Shown: positions 51,080-59,867, counted from the first letter of the stretch. The stretch: DNA of 64,000 nucleotides from Spirosoma sp. KCTC 42546 (GCF_006965485.1 NZ_CP041360.1:6180501-6244500); one strand, 5' to 3'. The notes: generated by a model from the letters alone, not told the origin. Numbers and translations are program-made.

Positions 51080-54000
51080 ATGAACAAATTCATCCGTGAT
51101 GTCGTCGGTTTCTCCCTAAAAAACCGCTTTTTCATCTTTTTCATGACTATTGGGCTAATAGCAGCCGGAGTAGTCAGTTACCTCAACGTACCGCTTGAGG
51201 CTTTCCCTGACGTAACCAATACGCAGATCATTGTTGTAACGGAATGGAATGGTCGTTCGGCAGAGGAGATCGAGCGATTTGTGACTGTACCCATCGAAAT
51301 ATCGATGAGCGCGGTGCAACGCAAAACCAACGTTCGCTCCATCACCATGTTTGGGCTGAGCATTATCAAAATCATTTTTGAAGATGATGTCGAAGACTTT
51401 TTTGCCCGCCAGCAGGTCAACAACCAACTCCGAACGGTATCGCTACCCGATGGCGTTGAACCCGATGTGCAACCTCCTTATGGGCCAACGGGCGAGATTT
51501 TTCGTTTTACGCTCAAATCCCCCTCCCGCGACAGTCGCGAATTGCTCACGCTGCATAACTGGGTCATTGATCGCCAGTTACGTTCGGTGTCGGGTGTGGC
51601 TGATGTAGTGGCGTTTGGTGGCCGCGAAAAGAGCTACGAAATCCGGGTGAACCCGACGCAATTAGCTAAATACGACATTACGCCACTCGAAGTCTATCAG
51701 GCCGTTACGCGCAGCAACATCAACGTGGGGGGCGATGTGATCGAGCGAAACGGACAGGCGTATGTGGTGCGTGGTATTGGGTTGCTCACCTCCATTCAGG
51801 ATATTGAAAACCTGATTGTGGAAGATTTGGACGGCAACCCCGTATTGGTTAAAAACGTAGCCGAAGTGGCGGAATCGAACCTGCCGCGCGTGGGTCAAGT
51901 GGGGCTAAATGACAACGATGACGTAGTTGAAGGCATCGTGGTGATGCGGAAGAACGAAAACCCCAGCGAGGTCCTGGCGCGCGTCAAGGATAAAATTGCT
52001 GAGTTAAACACCCGCATTCTCCCATCCGACGTAAAGATGGTGACCTTCTACGATCGCGATAACCTGATCAGTTTCTGCACGAAAACCGTTCTGCACAACC
52101 TCACCGAAGGGATCATTCTGGTTACGGTGATCGTATTTCTGTTCATGGCCGACTGGCGGACAACCATTATCGTTTCGATGATTATCCCGTTGGCATTGTT
52201 GTTTGCGTTCATGTGCCTCAAGTTGCGGGGCATGTCGGCCAACCTGCTGTCGATGGGTGCGGTGGATTTCGGTATCATCATCGACGGTGCCGTCGTCATG
52301 GTCGAGGGGATATTCGTTTCGCTCGATCATTTGGCGCTTAAGGTGGGTATGCCCAAGTTTAACAAAATGGCTAAACTAGGGATGATCAAGAAAACAGGTG
52401 GCGAGTTAGGTAAAGCCGTTTTCTTCTCCAAACTGATCATTATCACGGCCTTATTACCTATTTTCTCCTTCCAGAAAGTGGAAGGCAAGATGTTTTCGCC
52501 CCTGGCCTGGACACTGGGTTTTGCCTTACTCGGTGCTTTGCTATTTACCCTCACGCTGGTGCCGTTGCTGTGTTCTATTCTGTTGAAGAAGAACGTACGA
52601 GAACGCAACAACCCCTTGGTCAATTTCTTCGACCGGATTGTGATGGCGGGTTTTACCAAGTGCTACGCCAACCGGAAACTAAGTCTGCTGGCAGCCGTAG
52701 CTTTTATGGCAGTTACGTTCCTGTCCTCTACCCTGCTCGGTACGGAATTCCTGCCGACACTCAATGAGGGGGCGTTATGGGTAGAGGCCAAACTGCCTAT
52801 GAGTAGCTCGCTGAATCAGACAGTAGGCATGGTACGGATACTTCGGCAAAAACTAATGGATTTTCCGGAGGTAAACGGTGTGTTATCGCAAACGGGCCGC
52901 TCCAACGACGGCACTGACCCATCGGGCTTTTATTACGTGCAGATGCAGGTGAACCTCAAGCCCAAAGACGAATGGAAGCGTAAAATCACCACCGACCAGC
53001 TGATCGAGGAAATGGATGGTCGGTTGAAGCAATTCCAAGGAATCAACTATAACTACTCGCAGCCCATTATCGACAACGTGGCCGAAGCCGTGGCGGGTAT
53101 GAACGCCAGTAACGCGGTTAAAATCTTTGGCGACGATCTTAATGAACTAAATAAATTAGCCAATACGGTTATCGCGTCTATCCGCGATGTGCCGGGCGTG
53201 AAAGACGTGGGGATTCTGCGTAACATTGGCCAGCCCGAAATCAGTGTTCTGTTCCATGATCAGAAAATGGCACTTTATGGGGTATCCACCGCTGATGCGC
53301 AAGCCGTTATCGAAATGGCCATTGGCGGCAAAACAGCCTCGATTCTCTATGAAGGGGAGCGCAAGTTCGATATCCGGCTCCGTTACGGCGAAAGCTACCG
53401 TAAAACCGAAGAAGACATTATGCGACTGATGGTCCCCACGCTACGGGGCAGTAAAATTCCATTACGCGAAATTGCCACCATCCGCGAGGTAACGGGCCCC
53501 GCGTTCGTGTACCGCGACAACAACAAACGATTCATTGGCGTCAAGTTTTCGGTACGGGAGCGGGATTTAGGCAGCACCATCGCCGACGCTCAGAAACGGG
53601 TTAATGCAGCCCTAAAGAACTTACCCAAGGGATACTCCATCAACTGGACGGGCGAGTTCGAGAATCAGGTTCGGGCTACCAAACGGCTCGGGCAGGTAGT
53701 TCCGTTGAGTCTGGCGGCTATCTTCGTGATTCTATTCATCCTGTTCGGCAATGTGAAAGATGCGGGATTGGTGCTGCTCAACGTGCCCTTTGCGCTGATT
53801 GGTGGCATTCTGGCGTTGCACGTAACGGGCATGAACTTCGGGATTTCGGCGGGGGTTGGCTTTATTGCCCTGTTCGGGATTTGTGTGCAGAATGGCGTTA
53901 TCCTGATTTCGGTATTCAACACCAACCGCCGGAACAAAATGCCCATCGACACCGCCATTCGGGAGGGCGTTCAAACGCGTATCCGTCCCGTCATCATGAC

Positions 54001-54211
54001 GGCGCTCATGGCCGCCATCGGTCTGCTACCAGCCGCCGTTTCGACCGGTATTGGCTCCGAAACCCAGAAGCCGCTGGCCATTGTGGTGATTGGTGGACTG
54101 ATTACGGCAACCATCTTAACCCTGCTGGTTTTCCCGATTATTTACCGCATGTTTTACCGCCAGAATGTAGCGCATACCCCCAGAAGTCCTTTGGCGGTTG
54201 CGGAGGCTTGA
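51080..54211 (+). CDS. Heavy-metal RND efflux pump (CzcA/CusA family)
   Basis: This 1043-residue inner-membrane pump has 12 predicted segments and two large periplasmic loops. The HME-type signature in TM4 reads MGAVDFGIIIDGAVVMVEG. In this family DFG...DGA is linked with divalent cations (Co, Zn, Cd or Ni), while Cu/Ag pumps usually lack the first Asp, so a divalent metal is favoured. N-terminal FPDVTNTQIIVVTEWNGRSAEEIERFVTVPIE is typical of CzcA. It uses the proton gradient to expel metal through the adaptor and OMF encoded just upstream. Confidence 0.92.
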   Translation: MNKFIRDVVGFSLKNRFFIFFMTIGLIAAGVVSYLNVPLEAFPDVTNTQIIVVTEWNGRSAEEIERFVTVPIEISMSAVQRKTNVRSITMFGLSIIKIIFEDDVEDFFARQQVNNQLRTVSLPDGVEPDVQPPYGPTGEIFRFTLKSPSRDSRELLTLHNWVIDRQLRSVSGVADVVAFGGREKSYEIRVNPTQLAKYDITPLEVYQAVTRSNINVGGDVIERNGQAYVVRGIGLLTSIQDIENLIVEDLDGNPVLVKNVAEVAESNLPRVGQVGLNDNDDVVEGIVVMRKNENPSEVLARVKDKIAELNTRILPSDVKMVTFYDRDNLISFCTKTVLHNLTEGIILVTVIVFLFMADWRTTIIVSMIIPLALLFAFMCLKLRGMSANLLSMGAVDFGIIIDGAVVMVEGIFVSLDHLALKVGMPKFNKMAKLGMIKKTGGELGKAVFFSKLIIITALLPIFSFQKVEGKMFSPLAWTLGFALLGALLFTLTLVPLLCSILLKKNVRERNNPLVNFFDRIVMAGFTKCYANRKLSLLAAVAFMAVTFLSSTLLGTEFLPTLNEGALWVEAKLPMSSSLNQTVGMVRILRQKLMDFPEVNGVLSQTGRSNDGTDPSGFYYVQMQVNLKPKDEWKRKITTDQLIEEMDGRLKQFQGINYNYSQPIIDNVAEAVAGMNASNAVKIFGDDLNELNKLANTVIASIRDVPGVKDVGILRNIGQPEISVLFHDQKMALYGVSTADAQAVIEMAIGGKTASILYEGERKFDIRLRYGESYRKTEEDIMRLMVPTLRGSKIPLREIATIREVTGPAFVYRDNNKRFIGVKFSVRERDLGSTIADAQKRVNAALKNLPKGYSINWTGEFENQVRATKRLGQVVPLSLAAIFVILFILFGNVKDAGLVLLNVPFALIGGILALHVTGMNFGISAGVGFIALFGICVQNGVILISVFNTNRRNKMPIDTAIREGVQTRIRPVIMTALMAAIGLLPAAVSTGIGSETQKPLAIVVIGGLITATILTLLVFPIIYRMFYRQNVAHTPRSPLAVAEA

Positions 54212-54268
54212 TTGTTGGGAGTAGTGAATACTAAGCCCAACAGGGGAAACATAATCCAGCTCGCAAAA

Positions 54269-54715
54269 CTACTTTTTGAGTTTTTTATAGAGATACTTGC
54301 CTAGCAACCAACTCATCGCTAGACTGTAAGCGATTAACTTGCCTGGGAGTAAAATAACCTGTATGAACACGAGCCATCTATTGTAGTCATCCGATATACG
54401 AAATGGGTTATCTATGAGTCCCCCAAACCAGCCAACGTTGGTATAATCAGGTGTGGCGGTAACAGAATGGCTTATCAGTACATAAAGGACTAAAAAACAT
54501 AGTTTGAAAAGTACTAGCCTGGCCCCTGCATAAAACAGATTGTAAAACACCCAATATAGGCCAATACCCAACAAAAGCAGACCGATTATAATAGACAACC
54601 AAATGAGCCATTTCTTCGGCGGGTCATCATCATCGTCTGGCTCCGGCGGATTCACCTCTAACTTACCTACTGGGCCAGGATTAAGTGGTTCAAAGACCCA
54701 TTCCAATAAACTCAT
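54269..54715 (-). CDS. Membrane protein of unknown function
   Basis: The product (148 residues from ATG 54715) has an acidic, proline-rich N-terminus (PGPVGKLEVNPPEPDDDDDPPKK). Three hydrophobic segments follow (about residues 35-60, 65-85 and 115-135), and a basic C-terminus (YLYKKLKK). I recognise no family. An ATG at 54850 would add 45 residues of low complexity with no support. It is convergent with the efflux pump gene and does not look related to it. Confidence 0.55.
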   Translation of the reverse strand: MSLLEWVFEPLNPGPVGKLEVNPPEPDDDDDPPKKWLIWLSIIIGLLLLGIGLYWVFYNLFYAGARLVLFKLCFLVLYVLISHSVTATPDYTNVGWFGGLIDNPFRISDDYNRWLVFIQVILLPGKLIAYSLAMSWLLGKYLYKKLKK

Positions 54716-54886
54716 AGATAGATTTTTTTGCTCTAATTTAGAATGCTCAGTAATGTGAGGGGAGAATTTATGTCGATTGGCTTCGCGAATATATCGCTGG
54801 TCGAAAATTGTGTTCGTTTGTACTGTTGAGTAGATACTACGGGGCTTCATGGTAATAAAATAGCCTTTACATCAAGTTGCAACAAA

Positions 54887-54918
54887 TTGATGGTGATTCA
54901 TGCTTCGTCGTACCTTTG
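54887..54918 (+). promoter_or_regulatory. Promoter of the acyl-ACP thioesterase gene
   Basis: TTG (54887-54889), a 21-nt spacer and TACCTTTG (54911-54918) fit the consensus. The ATG is only four bases after the -7 box, so the transcript would be leaderless or nearly so. Confidence 0.72.
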
Positions 54919-54922
54919 AGGC

Positions 54923-55681
54923 ATGGCATTTATCCAGACAGATACCTTTACATTGCGCGGTTATGAGTGCGATGCGTTCGGGCGAATGAGCATTCCGGCC
55001 CTGATGAACCTGATGCAGGAATCAGCCAATCGAAATGCAATTGAATACGGCATTGGCATTTCTGATTTGGCCGAACGGGGATTTGGCTGGATGCTGATGC
55101 GCTTCCGACTCAGAATGCACGAGTACCCGCGTTATGGTCAGACCATTCGACTGTTGACCTACCCCACCGAAGTCGAGAAGTATTTCATTTATCGTGAGTT
55201 TCAGGTATTGGCCGAAGATGGCACCCTACTGGCCGATGCCACCAGTACGTGGCTCGTGTTCAGTATGGAAAAACGGGCCATGGTATCCCTGCCCGACTTT
55301 ATCCGCAGCCTAAGCCCGCCAACCGATATTCCAAAAACGGCGGTTGCTCCGCTGGCAAAATTATCATCCAGACCTATTTTTCAGTCGGCAGATTTTGAAC
55401 CAACCCACACCAAAACTATGGAAGTCGGTTGGCTCAGTATCGACCAGAATCAGCACGTTAACAACGTGGCTTATGTTGAATGGCTACTCGAAGCCGTTGA
55501 CAGTGAGACCCTGCAAACGCGGAAATTAGCCGAAATTGATTTAGTTTACCGAACCGAAAGCCACTGGCGCGATCAATTGCAGATTCAGTCGGTCGTTGAA
55601 ACCCCACAGGCATTCCTGCACCGGATTATTCACCCCGAATTTGGTAAGGATGTGCTGCTGGCGAGAAGCGTTTGGAGTTAA
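54923..55681 (+). CDS. Acyl-ACP thioesterase
   Basis: The 252-residue protein contains two hot-dog folds. The first reads YECDAFGRMSIPALMNLMQESANRNA and the second has DQNQHVNNVAYVEWLLEAV, where Asn and His are the usual catalytic pair of acyl-ACP thioesterases. It releases fatty acids from acyl carrier protein. The ATG follows the promoter -7 box by four bases, suggesting a leaderless mRNA. The stop is directly followed by a 32-bp inverted repeat that separates it from the DUF1338 gene. Confidence 0.88.
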   Translation: MAFIQTDTFTLRGYECDAFGRMSIPALMNLMQESANRNAIEYGIGISDLAERGFGWMLMRFRLRMHEYPRYGQTIRLLTYPTEVEKYFIYREFQVLAEDGTLLADATSTWLVFSMEKRAMVSLPDFIRSLSPPTDIPKTAVAPLAKLSSRPIFQSADFEPTHTKTMEVGWLSIDQNQHVNNVAYVEWLLEAVDSETLQTRKLAEIDLVYRTESHWRDQLQIQSVVETPQAFLHRIIHPEFGKDVLLARSVWS

Positions 55682-55782
55682 TTTTGTCATGCTGACGAAG
55701 GAAGCATCTTCGTTAACCGCAATGTATTCCAGCTATGGTAACGGCAATCGACGAAGATGCTTCCTTCGTCAGCATGACAAAA
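55682..55782. repeat. Perfect 32-bp inverted repeat of the GTCATGCTGACGAAGG family
   Basis: Arms 55682-55713 and 55751-55782 are exact reverse complements. The left arm starts at the first base after the thioesterase stop, and the right arm ends five bases before the next ATG. I recall very similar CATGCTGACGAAGGAAGCATC units as common intergenic repeats in Hymenobacter and relatives. Confidence 0.95.
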
Positions 55783-55787
55783 AAACT

Positions 55788-56693
55788 ATGACTACTTCAC
55801 CAACTCAAACTCTTGATGGCGTACTGGGCGGGCTGATGCGCCGATACAGTGAGCGCGTTCCCGATGTGCAGAACGTTATTAACGCCATGCTCGATGCGGG
55901 CATCATTCAATCGCCGGACGAAATTGAAAATGACCACATTGCCTTCCGGACAATGGGTGTACCGAATCTTGGAATCGCGTCGTTCGAGAAAATTTTCCTT
56001 CACTACGGGTATGAAAAACGGGATGAGTTTAATTTCACGGGGAAGAAACTAACGGCTTACTGGTACAGTCCACCTGAATCACAGTACCCACGCATTTTTG
56101 CCAGTGAGCTACGCGTTCATGAACTCTCCGAGGAAGCTCAGCAAATCATCCATCGCTACACCGATACAGTAACTAGTGATCCAGTCGATTCGCTGGATTT
56201 AGATGATGCCAACGCTGTTGATCAGTTTCTACACCAGCCACTCTGGCAAACGCCAACACTTGCCGATTATCAAACCTTATTGGCTGAAAGTGAATACGCG
56301 GCCTGGGTGATCTACAACCGCTATTACCTGAATCATTTTACGATTAGCGTGCATAACCTGAAGCCGGGCTATAACACCATCGACGAGTTTGTTGCCTTTC
56401 TGGAAACTAGTGGATTCAAGCTCAATTCAGCAGGTGGTACGATTAAAGTTAGCCCAGACGGCGACCTGCGGCAAGCCTCCACTGTAGCACAAATGATTGA
56501 TGCCGACTTTGCGGGTGGGGATATTTTCCGCATTGCGGGTTCCTACGTAGAATTCGCCGAACGACGTGTACTCCCTCCGTTTCGCGACTTACCCGCCGAC
56601 CAGATCACTCGTCAGCATCGGCGCGAAGGTTTCGAGACTGGCAATGCCGACAAGATTTTTGAAAGTACGTTTACGACCCAAACAGGTAGATAG
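55788..56693 (+). CDS. DUF1338 family protein (2-oxoadipate dioxygenase/decarboxylase-like)
   Basis: The 301-residue protein has the DUF1338 pattern: VINAMLDAGIIQSPDEIENDHIAFRTMGVPNLG, with His50 as the first metal ligand. The later NHFTISVHNLKPGYNTIDEFV supplies a second His, and SYVEFAERRVLPPF the Glu. Characterised members (HglS/YdcJ) convert 2-oxoadipate to 2-hydroxyglutarate in lysine breakdown with Fe(II). Those are around 450 residues, while this is the short Bacteroidota form, so the substrate may differ. I start at 55788, as the frame upstream translates the hairpin. Confidence 0.82.
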   Translation: MTTSPTQTLDGVLGGLMRRYSERVPDVQNVINAMLDAGIIQSPDEIENDHIAFRTMGVPNLGIASFEKIFLHYGYEKRDEFNFTGKKLTAYWYSPPESQYPRIFASELRVHELSEEAQQIIHRYTDTVTSDPVDSLDLDDANAVDQFLHQPLWQTPTLADYQTLLAESEYAAWVIYNRYYLNHFTISVHNLKPGYNTIDEFVAFLETSGFKLNSAGGTIKVSPDGDLRQASTVAQMIDADFAGGDIFRIAGSYVEFAERRVLPPFRDLPADQITRQHRREGFETGNADKIFESTFTTQTGR

Positions 56694-56740
56694 TTTACGG
56701 TTTAACGTTTCACTTGAAACCATCACTAAGCCCTGCATCC

Positions 56741-57580
56741 ATGAAAGCTACTTCTACTTTTCTATTCGCCGGACTACTTTTATGTACTCTGGTCGTAATG
56801 GCGCAGAAACCCGCGCCAGTCGGTTTGCAACTGTATAGCTTTCGTAATCAGTTTGCGAAAGATGTTCCGGGTACGATGGCCAAAGTGAAAGAAATGGGAT
56901 TTCGGGAAGCGGAAATTGCCGGAACGTACGGACTTAGCTTATCCGATTTCCGTAAATTACTGGATCAGAATGGCATTAAAGCCATCAGCACGGGAGCAAG
57001 TTTTGAGGATTTGGACTCGAACGTACCGAAAATTGTAGCGGAAGCTAAAGCCCTGGGCGTAAAATATATCGTCTGCACCTGGATTCCTCACACTGGTGAT
57101 GCATTTACGATACAGGACGCAGACCGGGCTGTCGATGTATTTAACACCGCCGGAAAATTACTGGCTGGTAACGACCTCACCTTGTGTTACCACAACCACG
57201 GCTATGAATTTCAAACGTACAAAGACGGCACATTTTTCGATTACCTGGCCGACAATCTTGACCCCAAATCAGTCCATTTCGAGATGGACGTATTTTGGGT
57301 AAAATCGCCTGGTTACGACCCCGTTGCCCTGCTACAGAAGTATCCGAAACGCTTCCTGCTGATGCATCTAAAAGACCGTAAACCTGGCACTCCCGATAGT
57401 CAGACGGGGCACTCCGATGTTGAATCGAACGTTGTGCTTGGTCAGGGTGATGTGGGCATTGCGGCCATTATGAAACAAGCGAAAAAATCGGGCGTGAAGC
57501 ACTATTTTATCGAAGACGAATCATCGCGCTCCATGGAGCAAATGCCGGGCAGTCTGGCGTTTTTAGAAGGGTTGAAATAG
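56741..57580 (+). CDS. Sugar phosphate isomerase/epimerase-like TIM-barrel protein, secreted
   Basis: The 279-residue protein has a signal peptide (MKATSTFLFAGLLLCTLVVMAQ) and the AP-endonuclease-2/xylose-isomerase-like barrel. It shows PVGLQLYSFRNQFAKD, YIVCTWIP, LCYHNHGYEF (metal ligands), HFEMDVFWVKSPG, and a final DVGIAAIMK and YFIEDES. Secreted members of this family are common in Bacteroidota and probably isomerise or epimerise sugars. An upstream TTG start would add nine residues. The gene is followed by a 34-bp perfect inverted repeat. Confidence 0.85.
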   Translation: MKATSTFLFAGLLLCTLVVMAQKPAPVGLQLYSFRNQFAKDVPGTMAKVKEMGFREAEIAGTYGLSLSDFRKLLDQNGIKAISTGASFEDLDSNVPKIVAEAKALGVKYIVCTWIPHTGDAFTIQDADRAVDVFNTAGKLLAGNDLTLCYHNHGYEFQTYKDGTFFDYLADNLDPKSVHFEMDVFWVKSPGYDPVALLQKYPKRFLLMHLKDRKPGTPDSQTGHSDVESNVVLGQGDVGIAAIMKQAKKSGVKHYFIEDESSRSMEQMPGSLAFLEGLK

Positions 57581-57585
57581 AGGGT

Positions 57586-57679
57586 TTTAACCGCAAAGGT
57601 CGCTAAGGGTAGCGCAAAGGTCACAAAGATTGTTTTCTCTGCGTTCTTTGCGCTACCCTTAGCGACCTTTGCGGTTAAA
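57586..57679. repeat. Perfect 34-bp inverted repeat of the ACCGCAAAGG family
   Basis: Arms 57586-57619 and 57646-57679 are exact reverse complements. The right arm encodes the last six residues (FNRKGR) and stop codon of the convergent aminotransferase-like gene. I recall similar ACCGCAAAGNCGCAAAGG units as common intergenic repeats in several phyla. Confidence 0.95.
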
Positions 57680-58729
57680 CCTATTTACTATCTCTGCTAT
57701 TTCCTGAATGTCCTCTGAGGTATGAAAGGCACTGATCACAATTCGGGTATTCGCCCGATCCGCGGCTGTGGGGTAAGCGAATGAGTAAACCAGAATTTCG
57801 TGTTCGAGCAGGTAAGCGTACAACTCATCGTGTTCGGTGAAGAAAACCGGATAGCCCGTCGCATGCCGGAATAAGCCCGTTGGCAGTAACAGTTTCTCGG
57901 CCAGCAGGATGTTTCGCTGAAGTTGCTCATATCCTTCGGCATACAAGGCATCGGCCTCAAGATAGGCCGCCAAATTCGCAGGAGGCATTGGTGAACAAGC
58001 CCCAAAAAATGCCGTTCGGCGCAGGCTGGTTAGTATATCGGCATTACTAAAAATTACCCCTCCCGGCATACCCATCGCCTTTGCCAACGAAGCTGTAACA
58101 ATCAATTGAACGTTGGGTTTATGACTGATTTGTGGCCAGATACCCCGCCCCTGATTAAGTACACCCAATCCATGCGAATCATCCACAACAACCGTAATAG
58201 GCCGATCATCAGGCAGGTTGTTTATCCAGTCAAACGCATAATAATCTGAACGAACGGCATCGAGCGCATTAGTCAAAATTGCAATCGGTCCAGGGGCAAC
58301 CGTTTGGAGCTGACTGGAGAGTTGCGCAGTCCAATCGGCAAACGACATCGAAGGTAACGTAACCATTGGCTCGTGCCAGAGCGCTGGGTGTGCAGTTGGT
58401 GCATACACAAACGTGCCGGCCTGACCACGTAGCCAGTTGATAACGACCTGCCCGGCCATCATCCCCGATGAGACCGTTAGTGCAGCCTCGGCCCCAACGA
58501 CCGAAGCCATCTTGGCTTCGGCTTGTTCATAAATACCCAGGCGTACATTCCCATTACGCGAACTACCAAAAACGGTTCCATATTGACCGATGGCCTCTCT
58601 CATCAGTTGCTGGAAAGATGGGTGTTGGGGTAACCCCAGGTAGGCCGTACCACTAAAAAAACGATATGCCTTTCCCTGGTGGATTATCGTTCGATTGGGA
58701 AGTTGGTTTATTTCAAAAAAATCACTCAT
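57659..58729 (-). CDS. PLP-dependent acyltransferase/aminotransferase of the AONS/KBL group
   Basis: The 356-residue fold-type I PLP enzyme resembles 8-amino-7-oxononanoate synthase and KBL: HQGKAYRFFSGTAYLGLPQHP, GSSRNGNVRLGIYEQAE, VVVDDSHGLGVLNQGRG (Asp183, His186) and the PLP Lys217 in VTASLAKAMGMPGG. These normally condense an amino acid with an acyl-CoA. Its ATG overlaps the stop of the dipeptide epimerase gene by four bases, so the two are coupled. The C-terminus (FNRKGR) is encoded by the right arm of an inverted repeat. The reaction is unknown, and it is unlikely to be BioF since no biotin genes are near. Confidence 0.82.
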   Translation of the reverse strand: MSDFFEINQLPNRTIIHQGKAYRFFSGTAYLGLPQHPSFQQLMREAIGQYGTVFGSSRNGNVRLGIYEQAEAKMASVVGAEAALTVSSGMMAGQVVINWLRGQAGTFVYAPTAHPALWHEPMVTLPSMSFADWTAQLSSQLQTVAPGPIAILTNALDAVRSDYYAFDWINNLPDDRPITVVVDDSHGLGVLNQGRGIWPQISHKPNVQLIVTASLAKAMGMPGGVIFSNADILTSLRRTAFFGACSPMPPANLAAYLEADALYAEGYEQLQRNILLAEKLLLPTGLFRHATGYPVFFTEHDELYAYLLEHEILVYSFAYPTAADRANTRIVISAFHTSEDIQEIAEIVNRFNRKGR

Positions 58730-59754
58730 TCAGGTAATAATAACTTCGTCCCTGTGCCATTCTCATCGGCATAAACGACTTTTCCATAATCGAAGGTAAC
58801 ACCGGTAGCGGGGTCGTTGGCAATCAGCATGGCTCCATCTAAATCGGCATAATCGAGCAAGGGAAGCAATTGGGCAATGGCCGAAATACCCACACTCGAC
58901 TCAGTCATACAGCCTACCATTACCTGTAGGCCCAACTCACGGGCGCGGGCAATCATTCGTCGGGCGGGCGTTATGCCGCCACACTTGGTCAGCTTAATAT
59001 TTACCCCATGGAAATAGCCCGCACAGCGGTCAACATCGGCTTCAACAATGCAACTCTCATCGGCAATAATGGGCAGCGCACTCTGCTCGTAAACCTGTTT
59101 AGCCCCTTCCCAATCATTGGCCGGAAGTGGCTGTTCAATAAACTCAACGCCCAGATCACGCAATAGCTTCGATTTAACAATTGCATCCGTTGCCATCCAG
59201 CCACAATTCGCGTCAACCCGAAACACGGCATCGGTATGCTGGCGTAATGCCTGAACCAGACTTATATCTTTATCTTCCTCAGGCCGACCCAATTTAATTT
59301 TATACAGTGGCCAGGGGCGTTCCTGCATTTTTTCAACCATTTGGGCTGGTGTATCAAGTCCGATTGTGTAATCGGTCAGGGGCGAATTGGTGGGATCGAG
59401 ATTCCAGATTTTGTAAAGTGGTTTGCCCTGTCGTTTAGCCCATACGTCCCAGGCAGCCTGGTCAAGTGCACAGAGGGCAAATGGATTTTGCTCCAGATAG
59501 GGATGCATATCGGCCCAAAACTGTTCGGGATCTGCTAGCGTATGGGCTTCGATACGATCGCGAATGGCTTCGAGCGCGGCTACCATGCCCTCGATTGTGA
59601 TTCCGTAATAGCGCGTAGCGGTGGCCTCACCAAACCCTCTATACGCACCATCGCGCAGTTCAACAATCAGCGTTGGCTGCACATCGCGACTATCATGAGC
59701 AATAGTAAACGTATGGTTCAGGCGTAGATCAACCGGATGAAAAAACAACTGCAT
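58726..59754 (-). CDS. Dipeptide epimerase (enolase superfamily, MLE/AEE subgroup)
   Basis: The 342-residue TIM-barrel enzyme has the subgroup residues: Lys152 and Lys154 in YKIKLG, metal ligands Asp181 (RVDANCGW), Glu207 (FIEQPL) and Asp232 (ADESC), and the second base Lys257 (NIKLTKCGG). L-Ala-D/L-Glu epimerases of this group recycle murein peptides, and related enzymes act on other dipeptides. The start is taken at MQLFFHPVDLRL (59754), as the upstream ATG at 59832 adds 26 residues not seen in the family. It is coupled to the AONS-like gene. Confidence 0.88.
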   Translation of the reverse strand: MQLFFHPVDLRLNHTFTIAHDSRDVQPTLIVELRDGAYRGFGEATATRYYGITIEGMVAALEAIRDRIEAHTLADPEQFWADMHPYLEQNPFALCALDQAAWDVWAKRQGKPLYKIWNLDPTNSPLTDYTIGLDTPAQMVEKMQERPWPLYKIKLGRPEEDKDISLVQALRQHTDAVFRVDANCGWMATDAIVKSKLLRDLGVEFIEQPLPANDWEGAKQVYEQSALPIIADESCIVEADVDRCAGYFHGVNIKLTKCGGITPARRMIARARELGLQVMVGCMTESSVGISAIAQLLPLLDYADLDGAMLIANDPATGVTFDYGKVVYADENGTGTKLLLPE

Positions 59755-59789
59755 AGGTCTGAGACTTTCAGCAAAGATAGGGATAGTCG

Positions 59790-59867
59790 GTGTAGTACGT
59801 GAAATGAGTGGAATAGGTAGAGCGTGTAACATCGTGTTAACTTACTCCACTATTTCACGTACTACAC
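59790..59867. repeat. Inverted repeat of the GTGTAGTACGTGAAAT family
   Basis: The outer 16 bases of each arm (59790-59805 and 59852-59867) are perfect complements, and the inner part pairs imperfectly (GAGTGGAATAGGTA against TTAACTTACTCCAC). It overlaps the region between the epimerase start and the response regulator stop. Confidence 0.82.

Noticed and set aside
55596..55787. N-terminal extension of the DUF1338 protein
   Set aside because: The 64 extra codons overlap the thioesterase gene and the 32-bp inverted repeat. The conserved protein starts at 55788.
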